DNA from: Nocardioides sp. zg-1230
GTDB lineage: Bacteria > Actinomycetota > Actinomycetes > Propionibacteriales > Nocardioidaceae
NCBI RefSeq assembly: GCF_013155335.1
Contig: NZ_JABJQZ010000001.1
Location: forward strand, 806,001-870,000
Direction: 5' to 3'
DNA: 64,000 nt
In this document: positions 1 to 9,923 of the stretch, piece by piece
Numbering within the stretch: the stretch's first letter is position 1
How the letters are laid out: each line of letters starts with the position of its first letter
Notes under the pieces: generated by a model
The model's database searches: none
Seen by the model: only the letters and a program-made list of their open reading frames with translations
Told to the model about the DNA's origin: nothing
Position numbers and translations under genes: made by a program

Positions 1-2
1 CG

Positions 3-443
3 TGGCCCGACATGGGCTCGCTGCTCGGCGACCTGATGACCCGCGAGTGGGTCGGCATCGCCGCCGCGACGCAGGTCGCCGCCGCCGACACCACGACCCC
101 CGACGGCATCGCCGCCGCCGCGCTGTCGACGGTCCGCGCGCTGCGCGACAACGAGCTCTTCGTGCGCATCGTCGAGCTCGACCCCGACCTGATGCTGCCC
201 TACCTGCTCCACCGCCGCGGTCGCTCGCAGGAGGCGCTGGTCGAGATCCTCGCTTCCGAGATCGAGTCGGGCCAGGCCGCCGGTGCGATCCGGGCCGGCG
301 ACCCCGTGCTGATCGCGCGGTCGCTGACCCTGGCCGGTCACGGGTTCGTCTTCTCCGCGCTGACGATGACCGACGCCCGGGTCGAGCTCGCCGACCTCGA
401 CGCGGAGTACGCCCGGCTGATCACGCGGACCCTGGAGCCCTGA
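3..443 (+). CDS. TetR/AcrR-type regulator, C-terminal part (5' truncated by window edge)
   Basis: The frame is open at the left edge, so the N-terminal helix-turn-helix is not in view. The roughly 147 visible residues form alternating amphipathic helices with the look of a TetR-family ligand-binding and dimerisation domain (RALRDNELFVRIVELDPDLM, then LARSLTLAGHGFVFSAL-like core). The stop TGA overlaps the ATG of the next gene (TGATG), so the two are probably translationally coupled. This makes it a plausible local regulator of the glycerol-3-phosphate dehydrogenase gene. Family assignment rests on overall pattern only, because the DNA-binding half is missing. Confidence 0.65.
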   Translation, partial: WPDMGSLLGDLMTREWVGIAAATQVAAADTTTPDGIAAAALSTVRALRDNELFVRIVELDPDLMLPYLLHRRGRSQEALVEILASEIESGQAAGAIRAGDPVLIARSLTLAGHGFVFSALTMTDARVELADLDAEYARLITRTLEP

Positions 444-1987
444 TGGAGCCCGGGCGCCGCATCATCCCCGGCCTGGCGGGCATCCCCGCGGAGGTCGACG
501 TGGTGGTCGTCGGCCTCGGCATCACCGGCGCCGGCGTCGCGCTCGACGCCGCCACGCGCGGCCTCACGGTGCTCGCCGTCGACGCCCACGACCTGGCCTT
601 CGGGACATCGCGGTGGTCGTCCAAGCTCGTGCACGGCGGCCTCCGCTACCTCGCCCAGGGCCACCTCGCCATCGCCCACGAGAGCGCCGTCGAGCGCGGC
701 ATCCTGATGGGCGTCACGGCACCGCACCTCGTCCACCCCCTGCCGATGCTGACGCCGGTCAACGACGCGATGCCGCGCAGCCGGACCGCCTTCACGTGGG
801 GCGGGCTGCAGGCCGGCGACGTGCTCCGCCGGAGCGCGCACACCAGCACGCGGACGCTCCCGCGCCCCCGCCGGCTCAACGCCACCGAGGCGCTCAGCCT
901 CGCTCCCGCGCTGCGCGCCGACACCCTCCGCGGCGGGCTGCTCGCCTGGGACGGGCAGCTCGAGGACGACGCGCGCCTCGTCGTGACCGTCGCCCGCACC
1001 GCGGCGTCGTACGGCGCCCATGTGCGCACGCGGGCCCGCGTCACCGCCGCGACCGGCACCTCCGTCACGCTGCGCGACGAGCTCACCGGGGCGTCGTACG
1101 CCGTCCGCGCGAGGGCGGTCGTGACCGCGACCGGCGTGTGGGCCGGCGACCTCGACGCGCAGGTGCGGCTGCGGCCGAGCCGCGGCACCCACCTCGTGCT
1201 GCGCGGGTCGGCGCTGCCGCACGCCCGGGTCGCAGTGATGGTGCCGATCCCCGGCACGAGCGCGCGCTTCGCGATGGTCCTCCCCCAGCCCGACGGCACG
1301 ATCTACGTCGGCCTCACCGACGAACCCGTCAGCGGACCCGTGCCCGACGTGCCGCAGCCGAGCCAGGGCGAGATCGACTTCCTGCTCGACGTCGTCGCCT
1401 CCGCCTTCACCACCCCGCCGACGCGGGCCGACGTGGTCGGCGCCTTCGCGGGCCTGCGGCCGTTGCTGGAGGTCGCCGGCACCGACGCGACCGCCGACCT
1501 GTCGCGCCGCCACGCGATCCTCACCTCGGCCACCGGCGTGACGACCGTCGTCGGCGGCAAGCTGACCACCTACCGCCGGATGGCCCAGGACACCCTCGAT
1601 GGCCTCGCCGGCGCGCTGCCCCACGCCGGCCCCTGCCGCACCGCCTCCCTCCCGCTTCTCGGCGCCGCAGCACCGGAGGAGCTGCGGCGCTCGACCGCCC
1701 CCGCCCGGCTCGTACGACGATTCGGCACCGACGCCGGCCTCGTCCTGGCCACCGCCCGCGACGTGACCGGACTGGCCGACGACGAGCTGCTCGCCCCGGT
1801 CTCCGCGCAGGTCCCGGTGACGCTCGCCGAGCTGGTCTTCGCGGTCACCCACGAGGGCGCGCACGACGTCGGCGACCTGCTGGACCGGCGTACCCGCGTC
1901 GGGCTCGTCGCCGAGGACCGTGCCGCGGCCGAACCGCTGGCGCGGCGGGCGCTCGCCCTCGCGTCGCAACCAACCGTCACCGGCTAG
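443..1987 (+). CDS. glpD: Glycerol-3-phosphate dehydrogenase (FAD-dependent)
   Basis: This 514-residue flavoprotein should oxidise sn-glycerol-3-phosphate to dihydroxyacetone phosphate and pass electrons to the respiratory chain. A Rossmann FAD-binding motif GLGITGAGVALDAATRG lies near residues 24-40. It is followed by the family signature TSRWSSKLVHGGLRYL at about 55-70, and a DAO C-terminal region closes the protein. Length matches the usual 500-560 residues. The frame stays open far upstream, but ATG at 443 is chosen because the flavin fold begins about 20 residues later and the region before it is coded in another frame by the TetR-like gene, whose stop it overlaps. A glycerophosphodiesterase that could supply its substrate lies at 22197. 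Confidence 0.95.
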   Translation: MEPGRRIIPGLAGIPAEVDVVVVGLGITGAGVALDAATRGLTVLAVDAHDLAFGTSRWSSKLVHGGLRYLAQGHLAIAHESAVERGILMGVTAPHLVHPLPMLTPVNDAMPRSRTAFTWGGLQAGDVLRRSAHTSTRTLPRPRRLNATEALSLAPALRADTLRGGLLAWDGQLEDDARLVVTVARTAASYGAHVRTRARVTAATGTSVTLRDELTGASYAVRARAVVTATGVWAGDLDAQVRLRPSRGTHLVLRGSALPHARVAVMVPIPGTSARFAMVLPQPDGTIYVGLTDEPVSGPVPDVPQPSQGEIDFLLDVVASAFTTPPTRADVVGAFAGLRPLLEVAGTDATADLSRRHAILTSATGVTTVVGGKLTTYRRMAQDTLDGLAGALPHAGPCRTASLPLLGAAAPEELRRSTAPARLVRRFGTDAGLVLATARDVTGLADDELLAPVSAQVPVTLAELVFAVTHEGAHDVGDLLDRRTRVGLVAEDRAAAEPLARRALALASQPTVTG

Positions 1988-2035
1988 CGTCTCCCTGTCG
2001 TGCGCAACGGTGCGCCGACCTGATCGGGGGATCCC

Positions 2036-3439
2036 ATGCTTCGTCGTCTCGGGGGCTGCGTCGTCGCGCTCGCCCTGCTCCTGCCCGCGCAGGCGCTCAC
2101 CGCGCAGGCCGCACCCGCTGCGGACCAGCGCGCTGCCGCCACCAAGACGCGGATGGTGAAGCTGGGCCACAAGCCGGTCCGCGCCACGACCGCGCACAAG
2201 GTGCGGCTGACCTTCGAGGGCCGCAAGGGCCAGCTGGTCAACCTCGCCCGCGTCGACGCCGCCGAGCAGTGCGGCGGCCGGATCCTGCGCCGCGGCGGGA
2301 AGACCGTGAAGCCGTGGGCGCAGGGCTACTGGCGCCTGCCCCGCACCGCGAGCTACACCGCGATCAACAAGCCATGCCGCAATCAGGAGAAGGCCAGGGT
2401 CCGCCTCCAGGTCCGCAAGGTCGTGCGGCAGGACCGCCTCACCACCGACGACCCGGTCACTTCGGGTCGGAGCGCCCGCGTCACCCACCTCATACCGTTC
2501 CGGGTCCTCGCCGACGAGCGCGCCCACCTGGGAGGCGGCGGCCGACTGGCCCTGATCCGGCCCGACCGGTCGACGACCCGTGACGTGGCACCCGGTGATC
2601 TCGGGTTCGCCGTGCCGGGTGCCTCCGGCGCGTCCGGGGTCGACGTCGCCAGCCTCATCGGGCGCTGGTTCGTCGAGGTCGAGCCCCGGACCGAGGTGTC
2701 GCTCAGCACGTCCACCGTGCGCACCGTGGCGGTGGACGGGTCGCCGACGATCGTCCCCGCCGGTCGCTACGCGCGCCTGTCGTTCACAGGCACCGCGGGC
2801 CAGTGGGTCTACGCCGAGATCACGTCGGCGACGACGGGCCAGGCGGCCTACCAGCACCGGATGTACAACGTCGGACCGGCCGAGCAGTCCTCGCCGGTCG
2901 AGTACTTCCTCCCCGCCGTGCAGGTCGAGTGCCCCGGGTCCACCCCGGGCAGCTGCATGGTGACCCAGCTCCCCGCCGCCGGCACCTACGTCGTCTCCCT
3001 CCCGATCAGCCCCGGGGACGACACCGACGTCTCGGTGCGGGTCCGCAGCGCCGCCCGCGCACTGCCTGCCACTGTCGACGGCCCCGCCGTGTCGTACGCC
3101 GTCACCACCCCCGGTCGATGGGTCGTCGGCGACCTGCCCGAGGTCCCGAAGGACGCCGCCGGCGGGTCGGGGGCGACGATCACCCTCGCCAACGTGTCGA
3201 TGCTGGTGGACTGGCGGGTCAGGGCCGTCAGCGGCTACGGCCCGTGCAACCCCGGTCTGTTCGACGACTGCTTCGCCATCGACGCGACCCCCAACGCCTT
3301 CACGCTGAGCCCGGCGCGACCGACGTCGCCGCTGCCCTTCGACGCCTTCGCCAACCCCGCGGTCGCGGTCCTCGCCGTTCCTCCGGGCGCCACCGGCAGC
3401 CTCGACCTGACCGTCACCAAGGATGCCCCGCAGCCCTGA
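2036..3439 (+). CDS. Exported protein of unknown function
   Basis: A 467-residue protein with a clear Sec signal peptide: a short Arg-containing N-region, a hydrophobic core (VVALALLLPAQALTA) and a likely cleavage after AQA near residue 27. The mature part is beta-rich, with repeated segments of the type GQWVYAEIT, GTYVVSLPI and GRWVVGDLP that resemble extracellular beta-sandwich domains. No catalytic motif is recognised. A GGGG stretch lies shortly before the ATG. It follows glpD by 48 bp on the same strand but is probably functionally separate. A strong hairpin lies downstream. Confidence 0.8.
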   Translation: MLRRLGGCVVALALLLPAQALTAQAAPAADQRAAATKTRMVKLGHKPVRATTAHKVRLTFEGRKGQLVNLARVDAAEQCGGRILRRGGKTVKPWAQGYWRLPRTASYTAINKPCRNQEKARVRLQVRKVVRQDRLTTDDPVTSGRSARVTHLIPFRVLADERAHLGGGGRLALIRPDRSTTRDVAPGDLGFAVPGASGASGVDVASLIGRWFVEVEPRTEVSLSTSTVRTVAVDGSPTIVPAGRYARLSFTGTAGQWVYAEITSATTGQAAYQHRMYNVGPAEQSSPVEYFLPAVQVECPGSTPGSCMVTQLPAAGTYVVSLPISPGDDTDVSVRVRSAARALPATVDGPAVSYAVTTPGRWVVGDLPEVPKDAAGGSGATITLANVSMLVDWRVRAVSGYGPCNPGLFDDCFAIDATPNAFTLSPARPTSPLPFDAFANPAVAVLAVPPGATGSLDLTVTKDAPQP

Positions 3440-3533
3440 CCCGACGGGCGTGATGCAGCCGACAGCAAAATCCGTCAGTAGTTGCAGCGATCCACGGACA
3501 GGACGTGGACCGGGTGGGAAGGTTCTCCACGGC

Positions 3534-3567
3534 GCGCCCCTTGCCGACCCCATGCGGCAAGGGGCGC
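3534..3567. terminator. Hairpin between convergent genes
   Basis: A 13-bp perfect stem (left arm 3534-3546, right arm 3555-3567) with an 8-nt loop sits between the 3' ends of the exported protein (3439) and glmS (3604 on the opposite strand). There is no T-tract on either side, as is common in actinobacteria, so it is a plausible bidirectional terminator. Confidence 0.6.
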
Positions 3568-3603
3568 CCAGTCCATTTCAGGCCTTCGTCGCGGGCTTCC
3601 GGC

Positions 3604-5427
<1,824 letters not shown>

Positions 5428-5451
5428 GTTGGTTGCTTCCTGTCCGTTGAT

Positions 5452-5748
5452 CTATCCGTAGACGATGCGTCGCAGCTGCCGCTCGGAGAGCTCCGGGGCG
5501 GCCACGACGCGCTGGGCGAGCTCCTCGGCGATGCGCGCGAAGATCTCGGGGTTCTTGGCGCCGTACGTCTTGAGGCTCGCGTGGCGGGCCCGGACGTAGT
5601 CCTCCACCGACTGGGCGTGGAAGGCGATCACGTCCTCGATGACCCGGGCGGCCTCCCCCGGCGTCAGCGACGTCGTGGCGACGACATGGGCGACGAGGGC
5701 GGGGTCCGGCACCGGACGATGATGGGCCGACAGCCCGACGATGGGCAA
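5452..5748 (-). CDS. Conserved small protein upstream of glmS, function unknown
   Basis: A protein of up to 98 residues, helical and charged (ARVIEDVIAFHAQSVEDYVR, FARIAEELAQRVV), with no signal peptide or membrane segment. Its stop lies 24 bp before the glmS start, so the two likely form one transcript. The start is uncertain: the open frame begins at a TTG with only a weak AAGAAG upstream, while a GTG 12 codons downstream would give a shorter product. No domain is recognised. Position suggests a link to cell-wall precursor supply, but this is inference. Confidence 0.65.
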   Translation of the reverse strand: MPIVGLSAHHRPVPDPALVAHVVATTSLTPGEAARVIEDVIAFHAQSVEDYVRARHASLKTYGAKNPEIFARIAEELAQRVVAAPELSERQLRRIVYG

Positions 5749-5753
5749 CTTCT

Positions 5754-5870
5754 TGCCCGAATTCGGGCAGAACCCGCCTCTGAACCCAGGCGGGGCCCTC
5801 CCGGTGCCACCTCTCCTGTCACAGGTGGGGGAAGGGGCCCGCCTTGACCCGGGCTGGATGCCCGGAGGTG
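5754..5870. other. Structured region upstream of the glmS operon
   Basis: The 211 bp between the glmS-operon start and the divergent small gene at 5960 contain several inverted repeats. One is a 16-bp perfect palindrome TGCCCGAATTCGGGCA at about 5754-5769. Another is a nested stem-loop at 5788-5845 (arms around AGGCGGGGCCCT and AGGGGCCCGCCT, with an inner CCACCT/AGGTGG pair). A third is CCGGGC/GCCCGG around 5848-5866. On the minus strand these would lie in the leader of the glmS transcript, where they could act as an attenuator or operator. No known riboswitch class was recognised. Confidence 0.4.
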
Positions 5871-5899
5871 GGGATCAAGGGCCGCATCCCAGCGAAACG

Positions 5900-5928
5900 T
5901 TGGTGCGCCAGTGGGGACGTGCTACCTT
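5900..5928 (+). promoter_or_regulatory. Predicted sigma-70-type promoter of the 41-residue gene
   Basis: TTGGTG at 5900-5905 and TACCTT at 5923-5928 are separated by 17 bp. A start of transcription near 5935 would leave a leader of about 25 nt. GGGAGGTG lies just before the ATG at 5960. Confidence 0.5.
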
Positions 5929-5959
5929 TGGTGAACACAAGGTGAACGGGAGGTGTCGT

Positions 5960-6085
5960 ATGAGCAAGCAGTCGATGACCGGCGCGCCGGTGTGCACCTG
6001 GGTCTCCGTCACGGATGCGTCGGGTCGCACCCGCATGGAGGCACGTTGGACGGCCGTCAACACAGCCGCCACCCGAGCCGCCTGA
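5960..6085 (+). CDS. 41-residue conserved-looking small protein
   Basis: A very short gene with strong expression signals: a plausible promoter at 5900-5928, a GGGAGGTG ribosome-binding site about 6 nt before the ATG, and a strong intrinsic terminator starting 13 bp after the stop. The product has a central core CTWVSVTDASGRTRMEARW flanked by short polar ends. It has no signal peptide and one cysteine. I recognise no function. The single-gene transcription unit argues for a real and perhaps abundant small protein. Confidence 0.7.
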   Translation: MSKQSMTGAPVCTWVSVTDASGRTRMEARWTAVNTAATRAA

Positions 6086-6097
6086 CCCAGGTCACTT

Positions 6098-6140
6098 CGC
6101 ACGAGCCACGCCCCACCGGGGCGTGGCTCGTGCGCATTTT
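6098..6140 (+). terminator. Strong intrinsic terminator
   Basis: A 17-bp perfect stem (6098-6114 with 6118-6134), a 3-nt loop and a trailing CATTTT. This is the clearest rho-independent terminator in the window and ends the 41-residue gene's unit. Confidence 0.9.
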
Positions 6141-6202
6141 GCGCTCTGTGGCCGGAAAATCGCGGACGCCGGGAATGAACCTCAGGGGCTCTCCGTTATG
6201 GT

Positions 6203-6222
6203 GGTTGAAAGTTCTACCAACC
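6203..6222 (+). promoter_or_regulatory. Possible operator before the YceI-like gene
   Basis: GGTTGAAAGTTCTACCAACC has GGTTG and CAACC ends 10 bp apart and lies 25 bp before the ATG at 6247. A closely similar sequence, GGTTGAAGTTTGTACCA, stands in front of the luciferase-like monooxygenase gene (20641). The pair may be binding sites of one regulator, perhaps of MarR type. This is inference from similarity only. Confidence 0.35.
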
Positions 6223-6246
6223 CCACCGAGAACTCCAGGAGCACCC

Positions 6247-6816
6247 ATGACGACCGGTTTCGACGCCCCCACCACCGCCATCGACGACATCACCGGCGAC
6301 TACACGATCGACACGAGCCACAGCCGCCTCGGCTTCGTCGCGCGCCACGCCATGGTGACCAAGGTCCGCGGCCAGTTCGGCGCCTTCGAGGGCACCGCCC
6401 GCATCGACGAGGCGAACCCGTCCGCCTCCAAGGTCGACCTCACCATCCAGGTCGCGTCCGTGGAGACCGGCAGCGCCGACCGCGACGGCCACCTCAAGTC
6501 CGCCGACTTCTTCGACGCCGAGAAGTACCCCACCATCACCTTCACCTCGACCAAGGTCGAGCGCGACGGCGACGACTGGGAGATCACCGGCGACCTCACC
6601 ATCAAGGACGTCACCAAGGCCGTCACGATCGAGTTCGAGCAGACCGGCTCGGCCGTCGACCCCTTCGGCAACACCCGCGTGGGCTTCGAGGGCGACGTCA
6701 CCGTGAACCGCAAGGACTGGGGCCTCACCTGGAACGCCGCGCTCGAGACCGGCGGCGTCCTCGTCTCCGAGAAGATCAAGCTCGAGTTCGACGTCTCGGC
6801 GATCCGCAACGCCTGA
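6247..6816 (+). CDS. YceI family protein
   Basis: A 189-residue protein with the complete YceI lipocalin-like pattern: GDYTIDTSHSRLGFVARHAMVTKVRGQFGAF at the start, HLKSADFFDAEKYPTITF in the middle, and GDLTIKDVTKAVTIE and NRKDWGLTWN near the end. Family members bind long polyisoprenoid or amphiphilic ligands and are often induced by stress. There is no signal peptide, so this copy is probably cytoplasmic, as is common in actinobacteria. ATG at 6247 is chosen because the family fold begins there, with CAGGAG upstream; the frame remains open further upstream. Confidence 0.93.
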   Translation: MTTGFDAPTTAIDDITGDYTIDTSHSRLGFVARHAMVTKVRGQFGAFEGTARIDEANPSASKVDLTIQVASVETGSADRDGHLKSADFFDAEKYPTITFTSTKVERDGDDWEITGDLTIKDVTKAVTIEFEQTGSAVDPFGNTRVGFEGDVTVNRKDWGLTWNAALETGGVLVSEKIKLEFDVSAIRNA

Positions 6817-6885
6817 CCCAGGCGAGCTCCCCCCTTCCTCGCGCTGAGCAGTTTGACGGGGCACTTCCTCGCGTCAGGAACGACC

Positions 6886-6920
6886 GACCGGGCACTTCCT
6901 TCTGAAGGAGGTGCCCGGTC
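6886..6920. terminator. Bidirectional terminator hairpin
   Basis: A 17-bp stem with a single G-T wobble (6886-6902 with 6904-6920) lies between the 3' ends of the YceI-like gene and the DEAD-box helicase, which converge here. A shorter direct copy of GGGCACTTCCT is present just upstream. Confidence 0.7.
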
Positions 6921-6949
6921 GCCGCGTTTCAACGCGAGGGATCGCCCGG

Positions 6950-8698
6950 TCAGCGCGGGTTCTTGCCCTGGTAGCCGCCGCCCTTGCGGTGCCCGCCGGC
7001 CTTGCCGCCGTGCCCACCGCCGGGCCGGCCGCGATAGGGGCCCTTGTCGGGCTTGATCTCGATGAGCTTGCCGGAGATGCGGGTGCCGGACAGCCGGTCG
7101 AGGGTGCCGGGCGGCAGGTCGGCGGGGAGCTCGACGACCGAGAAGTCCGGCTTGATCGAGATGTAGCCGAAGTCGCCGCGCGAGAGCCCGCCCTCGTTGG
7201 CGAGCGCGCCGACGATCTGGCGCGGCTCGACCTTGTGCCGCTTGCCGACCTCGATGCGGTACGCCGCCATCGGCTGCCCGCTGCGCGACTCGCGCGGTGC
7301 CCGGTCGGCCTTGCCGCCGTGGCTCGAGCGCTCCTCGAAGGAGCGGGTGCGCGGCTCGGGCTCGGGGTCCAGGAGCAGCGGCTGCTCGCCGTGCATCACC
7401 GCGGCGAGGGCGGCGGCGACGTCGACCTCGGCCACGTCGTGCTCGCTGACGTAGTGAGAGACGACGTCACGGAAGAAGTCGATCCGCTCGGGCTGGGTCA
7501 GCGCCTGGGTGATCTGGTCGTCGAAGCGGGTGAGGCGGGTGGCGTTGACGTCGTCGACGGTCGGCAGCTGCATCTGGGTCAGCGGCTGGCGGGTGGCCTT
7601 CTCGATCGCGCGGAGCAGGTGACGCTCGCGCGGCGTGACGAAGGCGATCGAGTCGCCCGAGCGACCGGCACGGCCGGTGCGGCCGATGCGGTGGACGTAG
7701 GACTCGGTGTCGGTCGGGATGTCGTAGTTGACGACGTGGCTGATGCGCTCGACGTCGAGCCCACGAGCGGCGACGTCGGTGGCGACGAGGATGTCGAGCT
7801 TGCCGGCCTTGAGCTGGTTGACGGTGCGCTCGCGCTGCACCTGGGCGACGTCGCCGTTGATCGCCATCGCGGAGTAGCCGCGGGCCCGCAGCTTCTCGGC
7901 GAGCGTCTCGGTCTCGTTCTTGGTGCGGACGAAGACGATCATCCCCTCGAAGTTCTCGACCTCGAGGATGCGCGTGAGGGCGTCGACCTTCTGCGGGTAG
8001 GACACGATCAGGTAGCGCTGGGTGATCGTGGAGGAGGTCGTCGTCTTGTTCTTGACCGTGATCTCGACCGGGTCCGCGAGGTACTTCTTGGAGATGCGGC
8101 GGATCTGCGCCGGCATCGTCGCGGAGAACAGCGCCACGTGCTTGTCGTCCGGGGTGTCGGCGAGGATCGTCTCGACGTCCTCGGCGAAGCCCATCTTGAG
8201 CATCTCGTCGGCCTCGTCGAGGACCAGGAAGCGCAGCTCGGACAGGTCGAGCGTGCCCTTCTCGAGGTGGTCCATGATGCGACCGGGCGTGCCGACGACG
8301 ACGTGCACGCCACGACGCAGCGCGGAGAGCTGGACGCCGTAGCCCTGGCCGCCGTAGATGGGAAGCACGCGCACGCCCTTCATGTGGGCGGCGTACTTCT
8401 CGAACGCCTCAGACACCTGGAGCGCGAGCTCGCGGGTGGGCGCGAGGACGAGGGCCTGCGGGGTCTTCTGGGAGAGGGCGAGCTGCGACAGGATCGGCAG
8501 GGCGAACGCGGCCGTCTTGCCGGTGCCGGTCTGCGCGAGGCCGACGACGTGGCGCCCCTCGAGGAGCGGCGGGATGGTGAGGGCCTGGATCTGCGAGGGG
8601 GTCTCGTAGCCGACGTCCGACAACGCCTTGAGGACCTCCGGCGCGAGGCCGAGGTCGGAGAAGGTCTGCTCAGGTGCTACGGGCTGCTCATCACTCAC
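6950..8698 (-). CDS. deaD: DEAD-box ATP-dependent RNA helicase (DeaD/CsdA type)
   Basis: A 582-residue RNA helicase with the full motif set: an F-containing Q-motif region (TFSDLGLAPEVLKAL...TPSQIQ), Walker A AQTGTGKT at 55-62, PTREL, TPGR, DEAD at 161-164, SAT, and the C-terminal ARGLDVERISHVVNYDIP and HRIGRTGRAG. A DbpA-like RNA-binding domain follows (YRIEVGKRHKVEPRQIVGALAN), then a Gly/Lys/Arg-rich tail. This layout matches cold-shock and ribosome-assembly helicases. The open frame continues far upstream, but GTG at 8698 (VSDEQPVAPEQTF) is chosen because the Q-motif follows directly. Confidence 0.93.
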   Translation of the reverse strand: MSDEQPVAPEQTFSDLGLAPEVLKALSDVGYETPSQIQALTIPPLLEGRHVVGLAQTGTGKTAAFALPILSQLALSQKTPQALVLAPTRELALQVSEAFEKYAAHMKGVRVLPIYGGQGYGVQLSALRRGVHVVVGTPGRIMDHLEKGTLDLSELRFLVLDEADEMLKMGFAEDVETILADTPDDKHVALFSATMPAQIRRISKKYLADPVEITVKNKTTTSSTITQRYLIVSYPQKVDALTRILEVENFEGMIVFVRTKNETETLAEKLRARGYSAMAINGDVAQVQRERTVNQLKAGKLDILVATDVAARGLDVERISHVVNYDIPTDTESYVHRIGRTGRAGRSGDSIAFVTPRERHLLRAIEKATRQPLTQMQLPTVDDVNATRLTRFDDQITQALTQPERIDFFRDVVSHYVSEHDVAEVDVAAALAAVMHGEQPLLLDPEPEPRTRSFEERSSHGGKADRAPRESRSGQPMAAYRIEVGKRHKVEPRQIVGALANEGGLSRGDFGYISIKPDFSVVELPADLPPGTLDRLSGTRISGKLIEIKPDKGPYRGRPGGGHGGKAGGHRKGGGYQGKNPR

Positions 8699-8770
8699 GT
8701 TGCCACGGTAGGGCCTCAGGCGTGCAGGCGACATTCCCCGGCGCCCGATAAAGGCGCGACAAGGCCCTAC

Positions 8771-9733
8771 GTGAGCAAGCACACTCCTTCCATGCCAGAA
8801 GCGACACCAGACGCGACACCAGACGCGAAGCCGGTCCTGCCCGAGGGGCTCACCACGCGACCGCTGCAGAAGTCCGACGCCGGCGCCGTCCACCGGTTGA
8901 TGGTCGCCCAGGAGCTCGAGGACACCGGGCAGGTCGCCATCGAGGAGGCCGACATCGTCGCCGACTGGGCCAAGCCCAGCCACGACCTCGAGGCGCGGTC
9001 GGTGGGCGTCTGGGACGCCGACACCCTGGTGGCGTACGCCGAGCTGATGGGCGCCGACCGCGCCGACACGGCGGTGCTGCCCAGTCACCGCGGTCGCGGC
9101 ATCGGCACCTGGCTCGCGCACTGGCTCCAGGACCGGGGACGCAGCCTCGGCTCGACAGTGGTCGGCATGCCGATGCCGCAGGGCTCCGCCGGCGACCGGC
9201 TGATGGAGCAGCTCGGCTTCCACGTGAGGTGGACCAGCTGGGTGCTCCGGCTGCCGGAGGGGGCGACCATCCCCGAGCGCGACCTGCCGGACGGCTACGC
9301 GATCCGCACCGCCCGACCCGACGATCTGCGACCCGCGCACGACGTCCTCGAGGACGCGTTCCTCGAGTGGTCCGTGCGCGAGAGGGAGCCGTACGACGAC
9401 TTCGAGGCGGCCACGCTCGGACGGCCCGGCTTCGAGCCGTGGAACCTGCGCGTCGCCGTCGACGGCCGCGACGAGGTGGTCGGCGTCTCGCTCGTCCTGG
9501 TCTCCGACGACGGCGCGACGGCGTACGTCAGCCGGCTCGCGGTGCGGCGCGACCAGCGCAATCGCGGGATCGCCCAGGCCCTGCTCGTCGACTCCTTCGC
9601 CCGCGGCCGCGAGCACGGCACCCGCACCTGCGAGCTCAGCACCGACTCGCGCACGGGAGCGCTGCCGATGTACGAACGAGTCGGGATGGTCGTCGACCAC
9701 GTCTGGGTCAATCGCGCGATGGACCTCACCTGA
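8771..9733 (+). CDS. GNAT-family N-acetyltransferase with two GNAT domains
   Basis: A protein of about 320 residues with two acetyltransferase folds in tandem. The first has a GRGIGTWLAHWLQDRGRSLG acetyl-CoA loop. The second has RLAVRRDQRNRGIAQALLVDSFARGREHG and the closing MYERVGM strand. The substrate is unknown. Two starts are possible: GTG at 8771 with AAGG about 6 nt upstream, or ATG at 8792 with no clear ribosome-binding site. The segment between them is Pro/Thr-rich linker. It is divergent from the RNA helicase with a 72-bp gap. Confidence 0.88.
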   Translation: MSKHTPSMPEATPDATPDAKPVLPEGLTTRPLQKSDAGAVHRLMVAQELEDTGQVAIEEADIVADWAKPSHDLEARSVGVWDADTLVAYAELMGADRADTAVLPSHRGRGIGTWLAHWLQDRGRSLGSTVVGMPMPQGSAGDRLMEQLGFHVRWTSWVLRLPEGATIPERDLPDGYAIRTARPDDLRPAHDVLEDAFLEWSVREREPYDDFEAATLGRPGFEPWNLRVAVDGRDEVVGVSLVLVSDDGATAYVSRLAVRRDQRNRGIAQALLVDSFARGREHGTRTCELSTDSRTGALPMYERVGMVVDHVWVNRAMDLT

Positions 9734-9923
9734 GCCGGGGAAAGCGCACCGCGACGCATTTCCCGCCGCAGATTCCGTCAATTCGGCCGGTCTAGACAGC
9801 CCGTTCGCGCCTCAGACCTCTCCTAGTTCTGTGCCGTTGATGGCATTAGCATCGAGCGACGCCGTTCGGGCGGTGTCACGGCGAGGGCGTGGGGCCCTTG
9901 CCTTCGAACTGTGGGGGTTTGAC

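Noticed and set aside
2..442. Upstream extension of the glpD frame to the window edge
   Set aside because: The extension reads as Arg-rich shadow; the TetR-like frame is the coding one here and glpD starts cleanly at 443.
338..3553. Minus-strand open frame of over 1000 codons
   Set aside because: It lies opposite glpD and the exported protein; its translation is Arg/Gly/Val/Ala-rich with no family pattern, the usual antisense shadow in very high GC DNA.
5428..5960. glmS ribozyme
   Set aside because: No match to the glmS ribozyme core was seen, and that class is known from Firmicutes and relatives.
6911..8770. Plus-strand extension upstream of the GNAT gene
   Set aside because: It runs opposite the DEAD-box helicase and has no acetyltransferase sequence.
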